Source of the DNA: Rhizophlyctis rosea
Taxonomy: Eukaryota; Chytridiomycota; Chytridiomycetes; Rhizophlyctidales; Rhizophlyctidaceae
Assembly (NCBI GenBank): GCA_027596075.1
Contig: JADGJC010000516.1
Location: 1 to 21,215, forward strand
Direction: 5' to 3'
DNA length: 21,215 nt
The translations under genes and the position numbers were made by a program. This document shows, in pieces, positions 1-7,636 of this stretch. Each line of letters begins with the position of its first letter. The first letter of the stretch is position 1. Under the pieces are notes generated by a model. The model was not told where the DNA came from. It searched no databases and worked only from the letters and a program-made list of their open reading frames with translations.

Positions 1-252
1 CATCCATTCACCGGAATGTTCCATTTTGGGAAATTCAATTGCCCAAAGTCTGCTGCGAAAGGTCACACTATTACACAAAGTTCATTCAACAAATCCAGTC
101 AATGGCTTGCCGCACAGGTATGAAAAGTTGCCGCAAACACAGGAAACCTCTGTTAATGACTTTTTGAGTTGGCGGCAACTTTTACCATCTTCGGGGCACT
201 CGAATTATATATTATACAACTTTGGGACAATACAAATCGATATCCGCATACA
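1..252. repeat. Left terminal inverted repeat (252 bp)
   Basis: Bases 1-252 match the reverse complement of 20964-21215 without gaps. By hand count 14 positions differ (about 94.4% identity), and the outermost 78 bases are identical. Similarity stops at about 253. Long TIRs at both ends are typical of Polintons, PLVs and other integrating linear dsDNA elements. The repeat contains a palindrome (117-186). No target-site duplication can be seen because the window ends exactly at the repeat termini. Confidence 0.97.
117..186. repeat. Palindrome inside left TIR, candidate replication or protein-binding site
   Basis: A 12-base arm AAAAGTTGCCGC (123-134) is perfectly complemented by GCGGCAACTTTT (172-183), with about 37 bases between them; GGTA/TACC flank the arms. 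Related palindromes lie at 21029-21099 in the right TIR and, unexpectedly, internally at 17056-17124. Because the element encodes an origin-binding-type primase-helicase, a role as origin or helicase-binding site is inferred. A hairpin used in terminal replication or transposition is the alternative. Confidence 0.7.
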
Positions 253-315
253 GGGTGACTATATTGGGACTACATTGGGATTATCACTATACATGGGGCT
301 ATGACGTAACCATTA

Positions 316-639
316 CTACTCACTGCGCTGCCTCTTTACCTCAACATTCACTTCATTTACCACACTCGGGGAATGCTTCTCTGTGTTCACTTCATAAAGA
401 AATTCGAACATATGAATCATCATACTCGCCCAACCCCAATACAGACTCATTTCGAGATCGTCAACCGTGGCGATTTTTTTTTGCACCTTCTCAACCATCT
501 GTTTCATTTTATGACCTTTCTCGCTGTCGGAGGTTTCGAGGTTTTGATGATCTTGGTAGAGTTTTGACCGCAGGCATTCGCAGAAGTCTTTCAGTAGGAC
601 AGGTGAAACCTTCTTTTGATCAGCGGTTGACAGGTTCAT
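316..639 (-). CDS. Small hypothetical protein, 107 aa
   Basis: An ATG-started frame just inside the left TIR. The product is mostly helical and polar, with a lysine/glutamate-rich middle (around residues 38-58) and one more hydrophobic, tryptophan-containing stretch (around residues 67-82) that is too interrupted to be a clear membrane helix. I recognise no family. It is the only convincing gene between the left TIR and the modification island. Upstream of its start, a minus-strand frame (620-808) without an ATG overlaps its 5' end and may be a decayed extension. Coding status is supported only by length and composition. Confidence 0.5.
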   Translation of the reverse strand: MNLSTADQKKVSPVLLKDFCECLRSKLYQDHQNLETSDSEKGHKMKQMVEKVQKKIATVDDLEMSLYWGWASMMIHMFEFLYEVNTEKHSPSVVNEVNVEVKRQRSE

Positions 640-905
640 GATTGTTGCCGGCGGTGACTTTGGGTAGTTTGCGGTTGTAGTTGCAGTTGTAATCGTACGT
701 CGTGTCGGTTTGAGAAGCCCGTGGTCCCGTTCGAGCGTGTTTAAATAACTCTAAACATCTCTCTTTTGGCACGAAAGTCGTAATTTCGGCACGAAAGACG
801 GTCAACACGTGTTTTACTTTTCTTCTGATGGAAAGCGCCCCATGTCCGATCCTATTGATAAATCCTCAATGTCCAATCAGCCCCATTGTCGCGTGATCCG
901 ATCAC
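640..905. other. Gene-poor stretch with a short direct repeat
   Basis: No convincing gene is seen here. The 13-base sequence GGCACGAAAGTCG at 768-780 recurs with one change at 788-800, a 20-base period, just upstream of the minus-strand gene ending at 316. Two spaced copies could be a regulatory protein site, but nothing else supports that. A weak minus-strand frame (620-808, GTG start) was not accepted as a gene. Confidence 0.4.
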
Positions 906-1507
906 ATGGCGCTTTTCGCAGAAACAAAAGGCGATTATCATTGGTTTTCATTCTTCCACCCAGAACACTTTGGCAATCATGACATTTCAAGAGTTAGAAT
1001 CATCCATACATCCTGCCCAATTAAGAGAGAATCAACCTCCGACCCATGGTTCGACACTTGCAGCGCAGTCTATCACATTGTCCATCGGAAGGAGTATAAA
1101 CACGAATATCCAAACTTGAAGGCATATTCAGACAAACGTTGGGGTGGATGTTGTATTATTAGGACGTTCAGAAATCTCGCCCAATCCGGAAAAGTCCTCT
1201 TGACGGTCCGTGAAAGTAACATCGGGAAGATGATCTGCCATCTAATACCGCCATGTGTTGTGCGTTGTATTCTGCGTCCAATGATACGGATTTGCCACTG
1301 CAGGAGGCATGGGATAGAGTATTGAAGGAGTTTGGATCTCGTGATAATGTGGTAGCGACACAGATAGGTGACGTGTTGGCGGGAGTAGACACTTCCCAAC
1401 GTCAGAAAAGAGGACGCCCACGTGAACCCCTCACGCCTTCTGCGACAACATCTCTTACCGGCAGCAGCCCTAGCCAATCAACCCTCCAAGTTGGAAAGAA
1501 ACAATAG
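906..1507 (+). pseudogene. Decayed upstream part of the modification gene; AT-hook-like linker
   Basis: Two overlapping plus-strand frames cover this stretch: 906-1325, and a second open from 1220 with an ATG at 1253 that stops at TAG 1505-1507. The second frame is the same as that of the dioxygenase-methylase frame, which continues without another stop from 1508. This suggests one longer ancestral protein with a frameshift near 1220-1250 and a nonsense codon at 1505. The region around 1410-1425 encodes KRGRPREP, whose GRP core resembles an AT-hook DNA-binding motif, followed by a Ser/Thr-rich linker. The 906-1250 part matches no family I recognise. Two separate small genes are the alternative. 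Confidence 0.45.
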
Positions 1508-3121
1508 TGTGCCGTCGGAAAATTCTATCAGTCAAACGCAGATTGGCAAATATTCGGTGAAAGTGTTTGTGTTATAGACGAAGCGACTGACAGTGTGCTG
1601 GCCATCTTTCTGAAGAATTGTGTCGATGATGAAGAACTGTTGGAAGCAGGGAGGGGACTCAAGGTGTTCAAAGGGTCGTCAGATCTTCGTGCGGATGCGA
1701 GTGGAACAAAGCCGCTAAAGATCATCAATGGGAAACCATACATAATTGGAAAGAACGTGTCGTCATCAACAGTGGGTTTTGCTGGTCCAACTTCATTCAA
1801 CAACTGTCGTGCAACCACGTTGTTTCGGAAACACCAACAGCATTTCAACAACAGTACCACTAAACTCGTCCAATTCATTTCCGATTCGTACAAAGAGATT
1901 TGCCCCACCCAATGGGAAAGTCATAACAAGTTCATTCAGACCATCCATCCTGATATGGTCTTGAGCGGAACAGTTTACACCACATTAGCAGTCAATCATG
2001 ATGTTTGTACTACGGGACATAAGGATAGATTAGATTACAACTCGGGACTTTGGAATCTGGCGGTGTTTCAAGATCCTGAACAGCCATCGTTCAAAGGTGG
2101 TGAACTTTTGATGCCGGAATTCTGTATTGGTTTCGACGTGAGAGAAGGTGACCTCCTCTTTATGGATACCCATCAGATTCACTGCAACAACCCCATAGTT
2201 GGAACGGGTCGCATTTTGGTGGTGTGTTACGCGATGAAGAGGATTTCTAAATTCCCCAAAACATTGCGTGCTTCCGACATCTTCGACCCCACCACTAATC
2301 AACAACGAAATGCCTTGAGGCGGGGTAGGGATTGTGGAGAGGAGGACCATGACGATGAAGAGGAGGATGAAGACGAAGAGGAAAGGAGGTTGCTACTTAG
2401 ATCTAAATGCGTCAGTTACACAGAGCCTATAGTTGAAGAAGAAGAAGAAGAAGAATTGGAGGAATCCGAATCGCGACCGGCATCACCAATGCAAGGGATG
2501 CATGATAGTAACATCGACACATACTTTAGTGAATGGAACACACCCAAGGAGTTGGTAGATGTGATCCATCATTTCGCCGACCCATTTGGAGCAATTACCT
2601 TGGATCCTGCATGGAACGCCGACTGCGACATCAAAGCGCATTATAAGTTTGGTAGGATGGCTGATGAAAAGTTCATGGACGCATTCAAACTAGATAGTTG
2701 GTGCGTGCCACAAGATAGAACCCAAGTTCAACCGTCGACCTGGTCAAAGCCGGTAGATTTCATTTTCATCAATCACCCAACATACAAAATGATGCTGGAT
2801 GGAAAAAGAGAGAATCGCCTATTGAAGAGATTTGTAACCAAGTGTGTCGAAGAGATCGAAAAGAAGAACATCCATTCGGAACTCCTGCTTCTGCCTTTCG
2901 ACCCAACAACTCAATACACACGTCCACTCATGCGATTGAATCCGCTGATCTGTCTTCGCAACAAACGATACAGGTTCCGCCTGTCAAAGCACAATATGAC
3001 AGTTTTGGGGCAAGCAGAGATCCGGGAAGGAATAATGGCTGCCTATGCTTTCTTCTATGTGGATACAACCGACATAGACCGTTCGGCGCACTTTGTGGAA
3101 TGTTTCAAGGACCTTGGTTAG
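1508..3121 (+). CDS. TET/JBP-like 2OG-Fe(II) dioxygenase fused to a Dam-like adenine methyltransferase
   Basis: The frame is open from 1508. There is no good ATG near its start: the first plausible initiator is a GTG at 1595, so the true N-terminus probably lies in the broken upstream frame. Numbering from 1595, residues about 60-215 carry the TET/JBP fold signature: H142-K-D144 for iron, a distal histidine in IHCNNP (H196) and R206 for 2-oxoglutarate. That family oxidises 5-methylcytosine or thymine in DNA. Residues about 250-290 form an acidic linker (GAA-repeat DNA near 2437-2460). Residues about 308-505 resemble phage-type DNA N6-adenine methylases (DTYFSEWNTP opening, LDPAWNAD), but the NPPY position reads NHPTY (393-397). 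The C5-methyltransferase gene follows directly, so the pair forms a DNA-modification island. The dioxygenase call is firmer than the methylase call. Confidence 0.75.
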   Translation, partial: CAVGKFYQSNADWQIFGESVCVIDEATDSVLAIFLKNCVDDEELLEAGRGLKVFKGSSDLRADASGTKPLKIINGKPYIIGKNVSSSTVGFAGPTSFNNCRATTLFRKHQQHFNNSTTKLVQFISDSYKEICPTQWESHNKFIQTIHPDMVLSGTVYTTLAVNHDVCTTGHKDRLDYNSGLWNLAVFQDPEQPSFKGGELLMPEFCIGFDVREGDLLFMDTHQIHCNNPIVGTGRILVVCYAMKRISKFPKTLRASDIFDPTTNQQRNALRRGRDCGEEDHDDEEEDEDEEERRLLLRSKCVSYTEPIVEEEEEEELEESESRPASPMQGMHDSNIDTYFSEWNTPKELVDVIHHFADPFGAITLDPAWNADCDIKAHYKFGRMADEKFMDAFKLDSWCVPQDRTQVQPSTWSKPVDFIFINHPTYKMMLDGKRENRLLKRFVTKCVEEIEKKNIHSELLLLPFDPTTQYTRPLMRLNPLICLRNKRYRFRLSKHNMTVLGQAEIREGIMAAYAFFYVDTTDIDRSAHFVECFKDLG

Positions 3122-3136
3122 GTTCCGGGTTACAAT

Positions 3137-4209
3137 ATGAAGGCTGTTCAACCGTAAGTACAATTTCAGTCGCCTAATAAACGGATTTCCATTCTGACCA
3201 TCAATCAAGAAAGACAGACCTTCCACGACACAACAGCCACCTACATCGAAATCTGTGCGGGGATGGGGGTGGGGTCATTGGCGATGGATAAGGTATCCGG
3301 CGAACGTAAACGGTGTTTGGGTTCATACGAGATCAACGTAGACGCCAATAGAGTATATCGATCACATTTTAGTGGTCATCCGATGTTAGGGTATATCACA
3401 AAGGTGGATGTGTTGCCGAAAGTAGACTTAATCATTGGTGGATGTCCGTGCCAATCGTTTAGCATGATGGGACGAAGGAGATTGTTTGAAGATCACCGAG
3501 GAAAAGTATTTTTAGAAGTTATAGATCTTCTCAAAAGGACAAGGTTTGCTGGTAACACACCCAATCATGTGCTTTTCGAAAATGTAGCGATGGAGAAAAG
3601 GATCAGTGAGGAGATACGAAAGTTGTTAGAAGACGCATTGGGACGGCACGTGTTTTTAACGGAATTAGATAGCAGCCAATTTTCGGCACAAGAGCGAAAT
3701 CGTTTTTTTTAGACGACCTTTTCTATCAACCCATCCGACCCATCCATCATCGCCAAAACGTTTGATGGAATACTGAAAGAACATCCGAATATGGAGGAAT
3801 GTATGATACGTAGAAGGGGTGTGTGTCAGAAACCACTCATCACTGCGAGTGCCAAGGCAATGGGATTCTGGGGAAAGCCTTTCGCGTTGATGGATGTTAG
3901 GATTGATGGAAAAGGACTTGGGCGTGTTCAGGTAGAAACAAGGATCGCGTGGCAGTTTCAACGTGTGGTCCCTGGCAAAGAATCCACGATGGGAAAATGT
4001 TCCGGCAACATACCTTGGTAGAATTAGAGCGCCTGCAGGGATTGCCGGATGGTTACACATACATTCCGGATCTGACCAAAACGGACAAAATGCGCCTTAT
4101 CGGAAACGCGTTTCAGTTAGATACCATTGTTCACATCTTGGGTAGTTTTATTCAATATGTACGCAACCCCAAATTAATTGTGTGGCGCATTGGTGGTGAT
4201 TTCCAGTAA
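3137..4209 (+). pseudogene. C5-cytosine DNA methyltransferase, broken
   Basis: Motifs occur in family order: motif I EICAGMGVGS (about 3248), catalytic GGCPCQSFS (motif IV, about 3437), FENV (motif VI), QERNR (motif VIII), then LERLQGLPDGY and IGNAF (motifs IX-X, 4024-4116). The product would transfer methyl from AdoMet to cytosine C5 in DNA. Three interruptions are visible. TAA 3155-3157 follows a possible start ATG 3137 and sits in GTAAGT, so it may be an intron donor. TAG 3710-3712 lies where the family usually has Trp after the QxRxR motif. A one-base loss in the A-run 3994-3997 shifts the last third to another frame. All catalytic motifs remain, so inactivation looks recent. It shares strand and frame with the upstream dioxygenase-methylase. 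Confidence 0.85.
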
Positions 4210-4252
4210 AAAGCCGAGCCGAGATGTTGCACTTCCATCTATCACCTTGTAG

Positions 4253-4513
4253 TTAACAATAATAGACAACGGCAAAGAACAAATTGTCAATCACATAGCC
4301 GATACTGGGTGGTTTATAGATATTTGCCAATGGGGGGTTTCCCACCCAGGGGTCACTTTAGATTCGTATGATGCTTACATGAACGCTTCTCCAACGCAAC
4401 AACCGATGTTGCGTTTCGAAACCCGTAACCTCACCATAGAGACCTTGATGACTGCTCACAGAAACCTTGCCCGCTTGGAAAGCGCTTTGGCCATTATTGA
4501 AAGCATGGAATAG
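4253..4513 (+). CDS. Small open frame, possible exon or N-terminally broken gene
   Basis: The frame is open for 86 codons from just after TAG 4250-4252 to TAG 4511-4513. Its only ATGs are internal (first at 4379, giving 44 residues). The composition is protein-like, ending in a helical segment with TAHRNLARLESALAIIE. The bases just upstream are pyrimidine-rich and end in TTGTAG, resembling a 3' splice site, so this may be a second exon or a gene that has lost its start. No family is recognised. It converges with the zinc gene at 4545. Confidence 0.4.
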   Translation, partial: LTIIDNGKEQIVNHIADTGWFIDICQWGVSHPGVTLDSYDAYMNASPTQQPMLRFETRNLTIETLMTAHRNLARLESALAIIESME

Positions 4514-4544
4514 GTACCTATCTGTCACTCTTTGTTGAAGGTAC

Positions 4545-4685
4545 TTACTTTCGGCTCATGAACCGGCACATTGTATTGCCACATTTTGGACACTTGGCTT
4601 TCACCATTTTGCGGCCTCTGACTGTAGTTGTGGATGTCACTTTGGCTTCTCGATGGGCTTTGCACTTGACGCAGTAGAAATCCAT
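4545..4685 (-). CDS. Short zinc-ribbon protein, DUF5679-like, 46 aa
   Basis: Starting at ATG 4683-4685, the product opens MDFYCVKCKA and ends with CPKCGNTMCRF. These are two CxxC knuckles separated by a basic, Thr-rich turn that would bind one zinc. The layout matches DUF5679-type proteins found in large and small eukaryotic dsDNA viruses. An in-frame extension to 4793 exists but lacks the family pattern, so the short start is preferred. The stop codon lies in GTAAGT on the sense strand, which could be chance or a splice donor. It is divergent from the gene at 4726, with only 40 bases between. The molecular role is unknown; nucleic-acid or protein binding is inferred. Confidence 0.7.
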   Translation of the reverse strand: MDFYCVKCKAHREAKVTSTTTVRGRKMVKAKCPKCGNTMCRFMSRK

Positions 4686-4725
4686 TGGTTTTTGTATCTT
4701 CACTTTGTAACACAAATATATCCTC

Positions 4726-5085
4726 ATGGCTGGTCTTCCATTCATCGTCCAAGAGAAAGGCACTACACTGATCAATATGAGCCATGAAGCCAAAAATTAT
4801 AATGATCTATACAGACTATTGGACAATCAGAATGGCAAAAGAAAATTTGAGGAGTTATGCCGGGACCCTCATGTCTGGATCATGAATACCAAAGGAATGC
4901 AGTGGTTGTTCTTGAAGTTGAAACCACTCCAATCATCTTTGTCAAAGCAACGACACAGGGACTTTGCGTATCCTCATAGAACCAAGGCGGAGTCATGGAT
5001 CATCTTCAGTGGCAACAAGTTGACATGTTTCCCATGCAGGAGTAAGTGGGAAGATTTAAAGCGTCAAGTCATGAACTTTCATTAA
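4726..5085 (+). CDS. Hypothetical protein, 119 aa
   Basis: An intact ATG frame, divergent from the small zinc gene and convergent with the fibre gene. An internal ATG at 4780 would give a 101-residue product. The protein is basic and rich in Trp, Lys and Leu (WIMNTKGMQWLFLKLKPL), with two cysteines in LTCFPCRSKW near the C-terminus. No membrane segment or known motif is visible, and I do not recognise the family. Length and undisturbed frame in a decaying element support it being real. Confidence 0.55.
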   Translation: MAGLPFIVQEKGTTLINMSHEAKNYNDLYRLLDNQNGKRKFEELCRDPHVWIMNTKGMQWLFLKLKPLQSSLSKQRHRDFAYPHRTKAESWIIFSGNKLTCFPCRSKWEDLKRQVMNFH

Positions 5086-5123
5086 GAGAGTTGATTTTTC
5101 AATTGTTGCACTTGTGCGCTCAA

Positions 5124-6830
5124 TTATCTAACTGCGCTCCAAAGATAACTTATCATTCCTGTCTGATTCATTGTTAGGAAATTACCGTCGGGTGTATTGG
5201 CATTTTTCACGACTTCATGACAACCTGCTTCCGACACGTCTTGAGCAATAAACCCAACTGGATCATCATCACAATCTTTGTACCTGCAGCGTACAGCAGG
5301 AAGAGAATCCACCATCTTCAATGCTTCGTCTCCCGGTATCTCTTTGATGTCCCGTTTCATTCTCCTATCAGAAACACAATCCCACTGTGCATTCCCCAAA
5401 AACAGCATATGAGTGTTCTTGTTCAAAACGAACTGGTAATCACTGTATGTCGCACCGGTATCTGTACCGCTGCCTGCAATGGTGAAGTAACGCACTCCAG
5501 AGTAACTGTACTGGAGATCATTTCTCAACCCGGTGAGAATGATTGGGGCGTGGAAGATGCTACTTCCTTGAACGGTAAAGGCTGCGTTACTGGATTGGGT
5601 GAGGTCTGTCCAGTTGACAGTGGCAGCGGTTGTATTGGCGATTGTCACCCTTTGGTTCATGGAGATACCTCGGATGTTGAGACTCATTCGGTCAGTCTGA
5701 CCAGTTGTGGATCCAAGAGTTCTCAAGTCCGTCACATTCGCCTGTGAAAAAATCAAATTAGAATCGGAACTGCAACAAATTTTGGGTGGTTGCTCAAAAA
5801 TCTTGCAAAGACCCAACCTAGGTGTGACCTGTGCATCCAGAAGGATTGCACTGTTCTCTGCATTGATTTGAATTGTGTTGGTGACGCTATCTGATACATT
5901 GCCAGCACATATGATTGAAGTGCAACCTATTTTGCTTAATGCTTTCTGATTCAACCCAAGGAATCCAGAGTTGTAAGATAGGAGCGAACTGATCGTCATC
6001 TTTGGCTGAAAGTTGCCATTCACCCACGATTGTCCGGCTATAGTATCGTTGGTGCTTCCAAAGGTGATATTTCCGCTGACCGTCAAGTCTTTTGTGATGT
6101 TGACTAGAGCGCCGGATGGGTTCAAGGAAATGACTCCGGGGGCTGTCAGAAACAATGCACCACCCGAAATCGTAGCCGACTGGCTACCCCCAAGGTACAA
6201 CGTTGGCACATCTAGTCTCGTGGATAACACAAGAGCGCCGGATGATTGCAATTCGAAATGTTTCAACTGGTAGTTGCCCCCTGCATTGAGAACAATGCTG
6301 TTAGCCGATTGAACATAAAAGTTATTTTGGTATTGACCACCCACAGCGCTGTTGCCAATCCCCCAATATACTAGAGGAGTTCCTGATTCGTTTTGAACAA
6401 CGAAAGAGTTGCACCTGTTTGACCCTGATAGTGTTTTGATGGGGACGTTTTCTATGGAGTTAGTCAAACTTGGTATTTGAATACCGGTGTCAGAACGAGC
6501 AATGCCATCGCTCCCGTTGATGATGACAGGACGGAAACTCGCGTTGTTCTGAATGACGTAAAAACTCAAGTCCGTGTTGTTTCCGCCTGGGAGATTGGAT
6601 TGTAGACCGCAAAACGCGTTATTCGAGTTCATGAAGCGCAGGCTGTTGGTTTGATTCACATCATACACACCATCGTGCAAAGTAAGGGTGTTTGCTGTTT
6701 GCAGATTTCCCAAGTAAACCATAAATGCCACTTGATTTTCAGATGTTGAACCGGCTTGTCGTGTGAACCAACAGAATAGGTTTGTTGTATTTCTCAAGTC
6801 AATCCTGAAGGCAGCACCTAAATAAGAGGT
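5124..6830 (-). CDS. Fibre-like virion protein with C-terminal S74 chaperone/autoprotease domain (C-terminal part)
   Basis: This is a 560-residue open frame of beta-rich, Asn/Ser/Thr/Gly-rich repeats typical of trimeric fibres. It ends in an intramolecular chaperone domain of the peptidase S74/endosialidase type: SDRRMKRDIKEI followed by VGFIAQDVSEAG in about the last 90 residues. In that family the domain trimerises the fibre and then cuts itself off at the Ser, assisted by the Lys; both are present. The frame has no ATG at its start. It is in the same frame as the 6831-7250 segment and separated only by TAA 6831-6833, so both belong to one gene. The product would be a receptor-binding or surface fibre. 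The S74 domain is known from phage tail fibres and also from eukaryotic proteins such as MYRF. Confidence 0.8.
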   Translation of the reverse strand, partial: TSYLGAAFRIDLRNTTNLFCWFTRQAGSTSENQVAFMVYLGNLQTANTLTLHDGVYDVNQTNSLRFMNSNNAFCGLQSNLPGGNNTDLSFYVIQNNASFRPVIINGSDGIARSDTGIQIPSLTNSIENVPIKTLSGSNRCNSFVVQNESGTPLVYWGIGNSAVGGQYQNNFYVQSANSIVLNAGGNYQLKHFELQSSGALVLSTRLDVPTLYLGGSQSATISGGALFLTAPGVISLNPSGALVNITKDLTVSGNITFGSTNDTIAGQSWVNGNFQPKMTISSLLSYNSGFLGLNQKALSKIGCTSIICAGNVSDSVTNTIQINAENSAILLDAQVTPRLGLCKIFEQPPKICCSSDSNLIFSQANVTDLRTLGSTTGQTDRMSLNIRGISMNQRVTIANTTAATVNWTDLTQSSNAAFTVQGSSIFHAPIILTGLRNDLQYSYSGVRYFTIAGSGTDTGATYSDYQFVLNKNTHMLFLGNAQWDCVSDRRMKRDIKEIPGDEALKMVDSLPAVRCRYKDCDDDPVGFIAQDVSEAGCHEVVKNANTPDGNFLTMNQTGMISYLWSAVR

Positions 6831-6838
6831 TTACTTAC
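6818..6838 (-). other. Candidate 21-nt intron inside the fibre gene
   Basis: On the minus strand this interval begins GTAAGT and ends TTTAG, contains the in-frame TAA 6831-6833, and its length is a multiple of three. Removing it joins the two fibre frames in phase. Introns this short are known only in a few protist lineages. The simpler alternative is a nonsense mutation, because the bases inside also read as plausible protein sequence. Confidence 0.3.
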
Positions 6839-7581
6839 CAGTCAAACAGAAGTTGCAATCAAAGTTCAAAATCGGCGTATTGGTACCGGGAAGTTCCGTG
6901 GAAATTCTGGTAGGAACGCTTGGAGAGCCCAAGGACAAATTGCTCAATCCATCGAGCGAGGCGATGTTTGTCGTTCCACCGTACCATCGGAAGTAATTGC
7001 CTGAAATGTTTTGTGGTACAGAGTACCATTGGGCGGCGCTCATCATACCTATGGCATAATCTGCTGCATTACTGGAAACTGAAGGATACAACACAAGTTT
7101 GCTCCCAGTGCTTCGTGTCGTATACGATGGCGGATTTATTATGGTATTGTTCATACACAGTTGGTCGTAGACGTTGACGATTTGAGGGGTTGTTGAGGCA
7201 TTGGCGCCGACGATGTCTAAACAGTTCAATGAAAACATGATGTACCCCACCTTACCGGCGTAGGTCTCTTTCGTCGCATTGTAGCCAAAGTCAATTTGCT
7301 GTCAACAATCTGCAAAGTCTCATCATATTGGAGACCCAAAGTTACCACACCGTATTGTAATCTGTATAGAGAGGATCTAGACTCGCAACACGATTGGTTT
7401 CTAGTTTACCAAATTTGTTGTACACATCATTGGCAAAGACAGAATTGAACGCCTTATCTAAACTGCCCAATGAGATCGATAGGTGGCTGGATGGAAATGG
7501 CAAGACGTCTCCAGAGATGTAGATCCGACCTTGCAGCCAAGGATCAACTATTTCGTGCAAACCAGATAAGAACTTCATCAT
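6831..7581 (-). pseudogene. N-terminal part of the fibre gene, with two frameshifts
   Basis: The gene starts at ATG 7579-7581 (MMKFLSGLHEIVDP). The frame closes at TAA 7342-7344, but the coding sense continues in a second frame from about 7350 to 7300, then in a third frame that runs through 7250 to TAA 6831. The first segment would attach to the virion, and the rest is Asn/Ser/Thr-rich beta structure. Counting all segments the ancestral fibre had about 820 codons (7581-5124). Two one-base shifts plus the stop at 6831 mean a normal full-length product is not expected unless the stop lies in an intron and the shifts are sequencing errors. Confidence 0.65.
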
Positions 7582-7636
7582 GTATTGTCATTGAAAATAT
7601 ATGATGAAAACATTTAGACTCTCGTTGTTGGTTTGT

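Noticed and set aside
222..641. Plus-strand frame of 139 codons at the left end
   Set aside because: It begins inside the TIR, lies antisense to the better minus-strand gene 316-639, and has no protein-like pattern.
1073..1477. Minus-strand frame of 134 codons antisense to the dioxygenase upstream region
   Set aside because: Composition (Arg/Cys-rich, unpatterned) suggests a shadow of the plus-strand coding sequence.
5217..5747. Plus-strand frame of 176 codons
   Set aside because: Entirely antisense to the S74 fibre domain, which has a clear family match.
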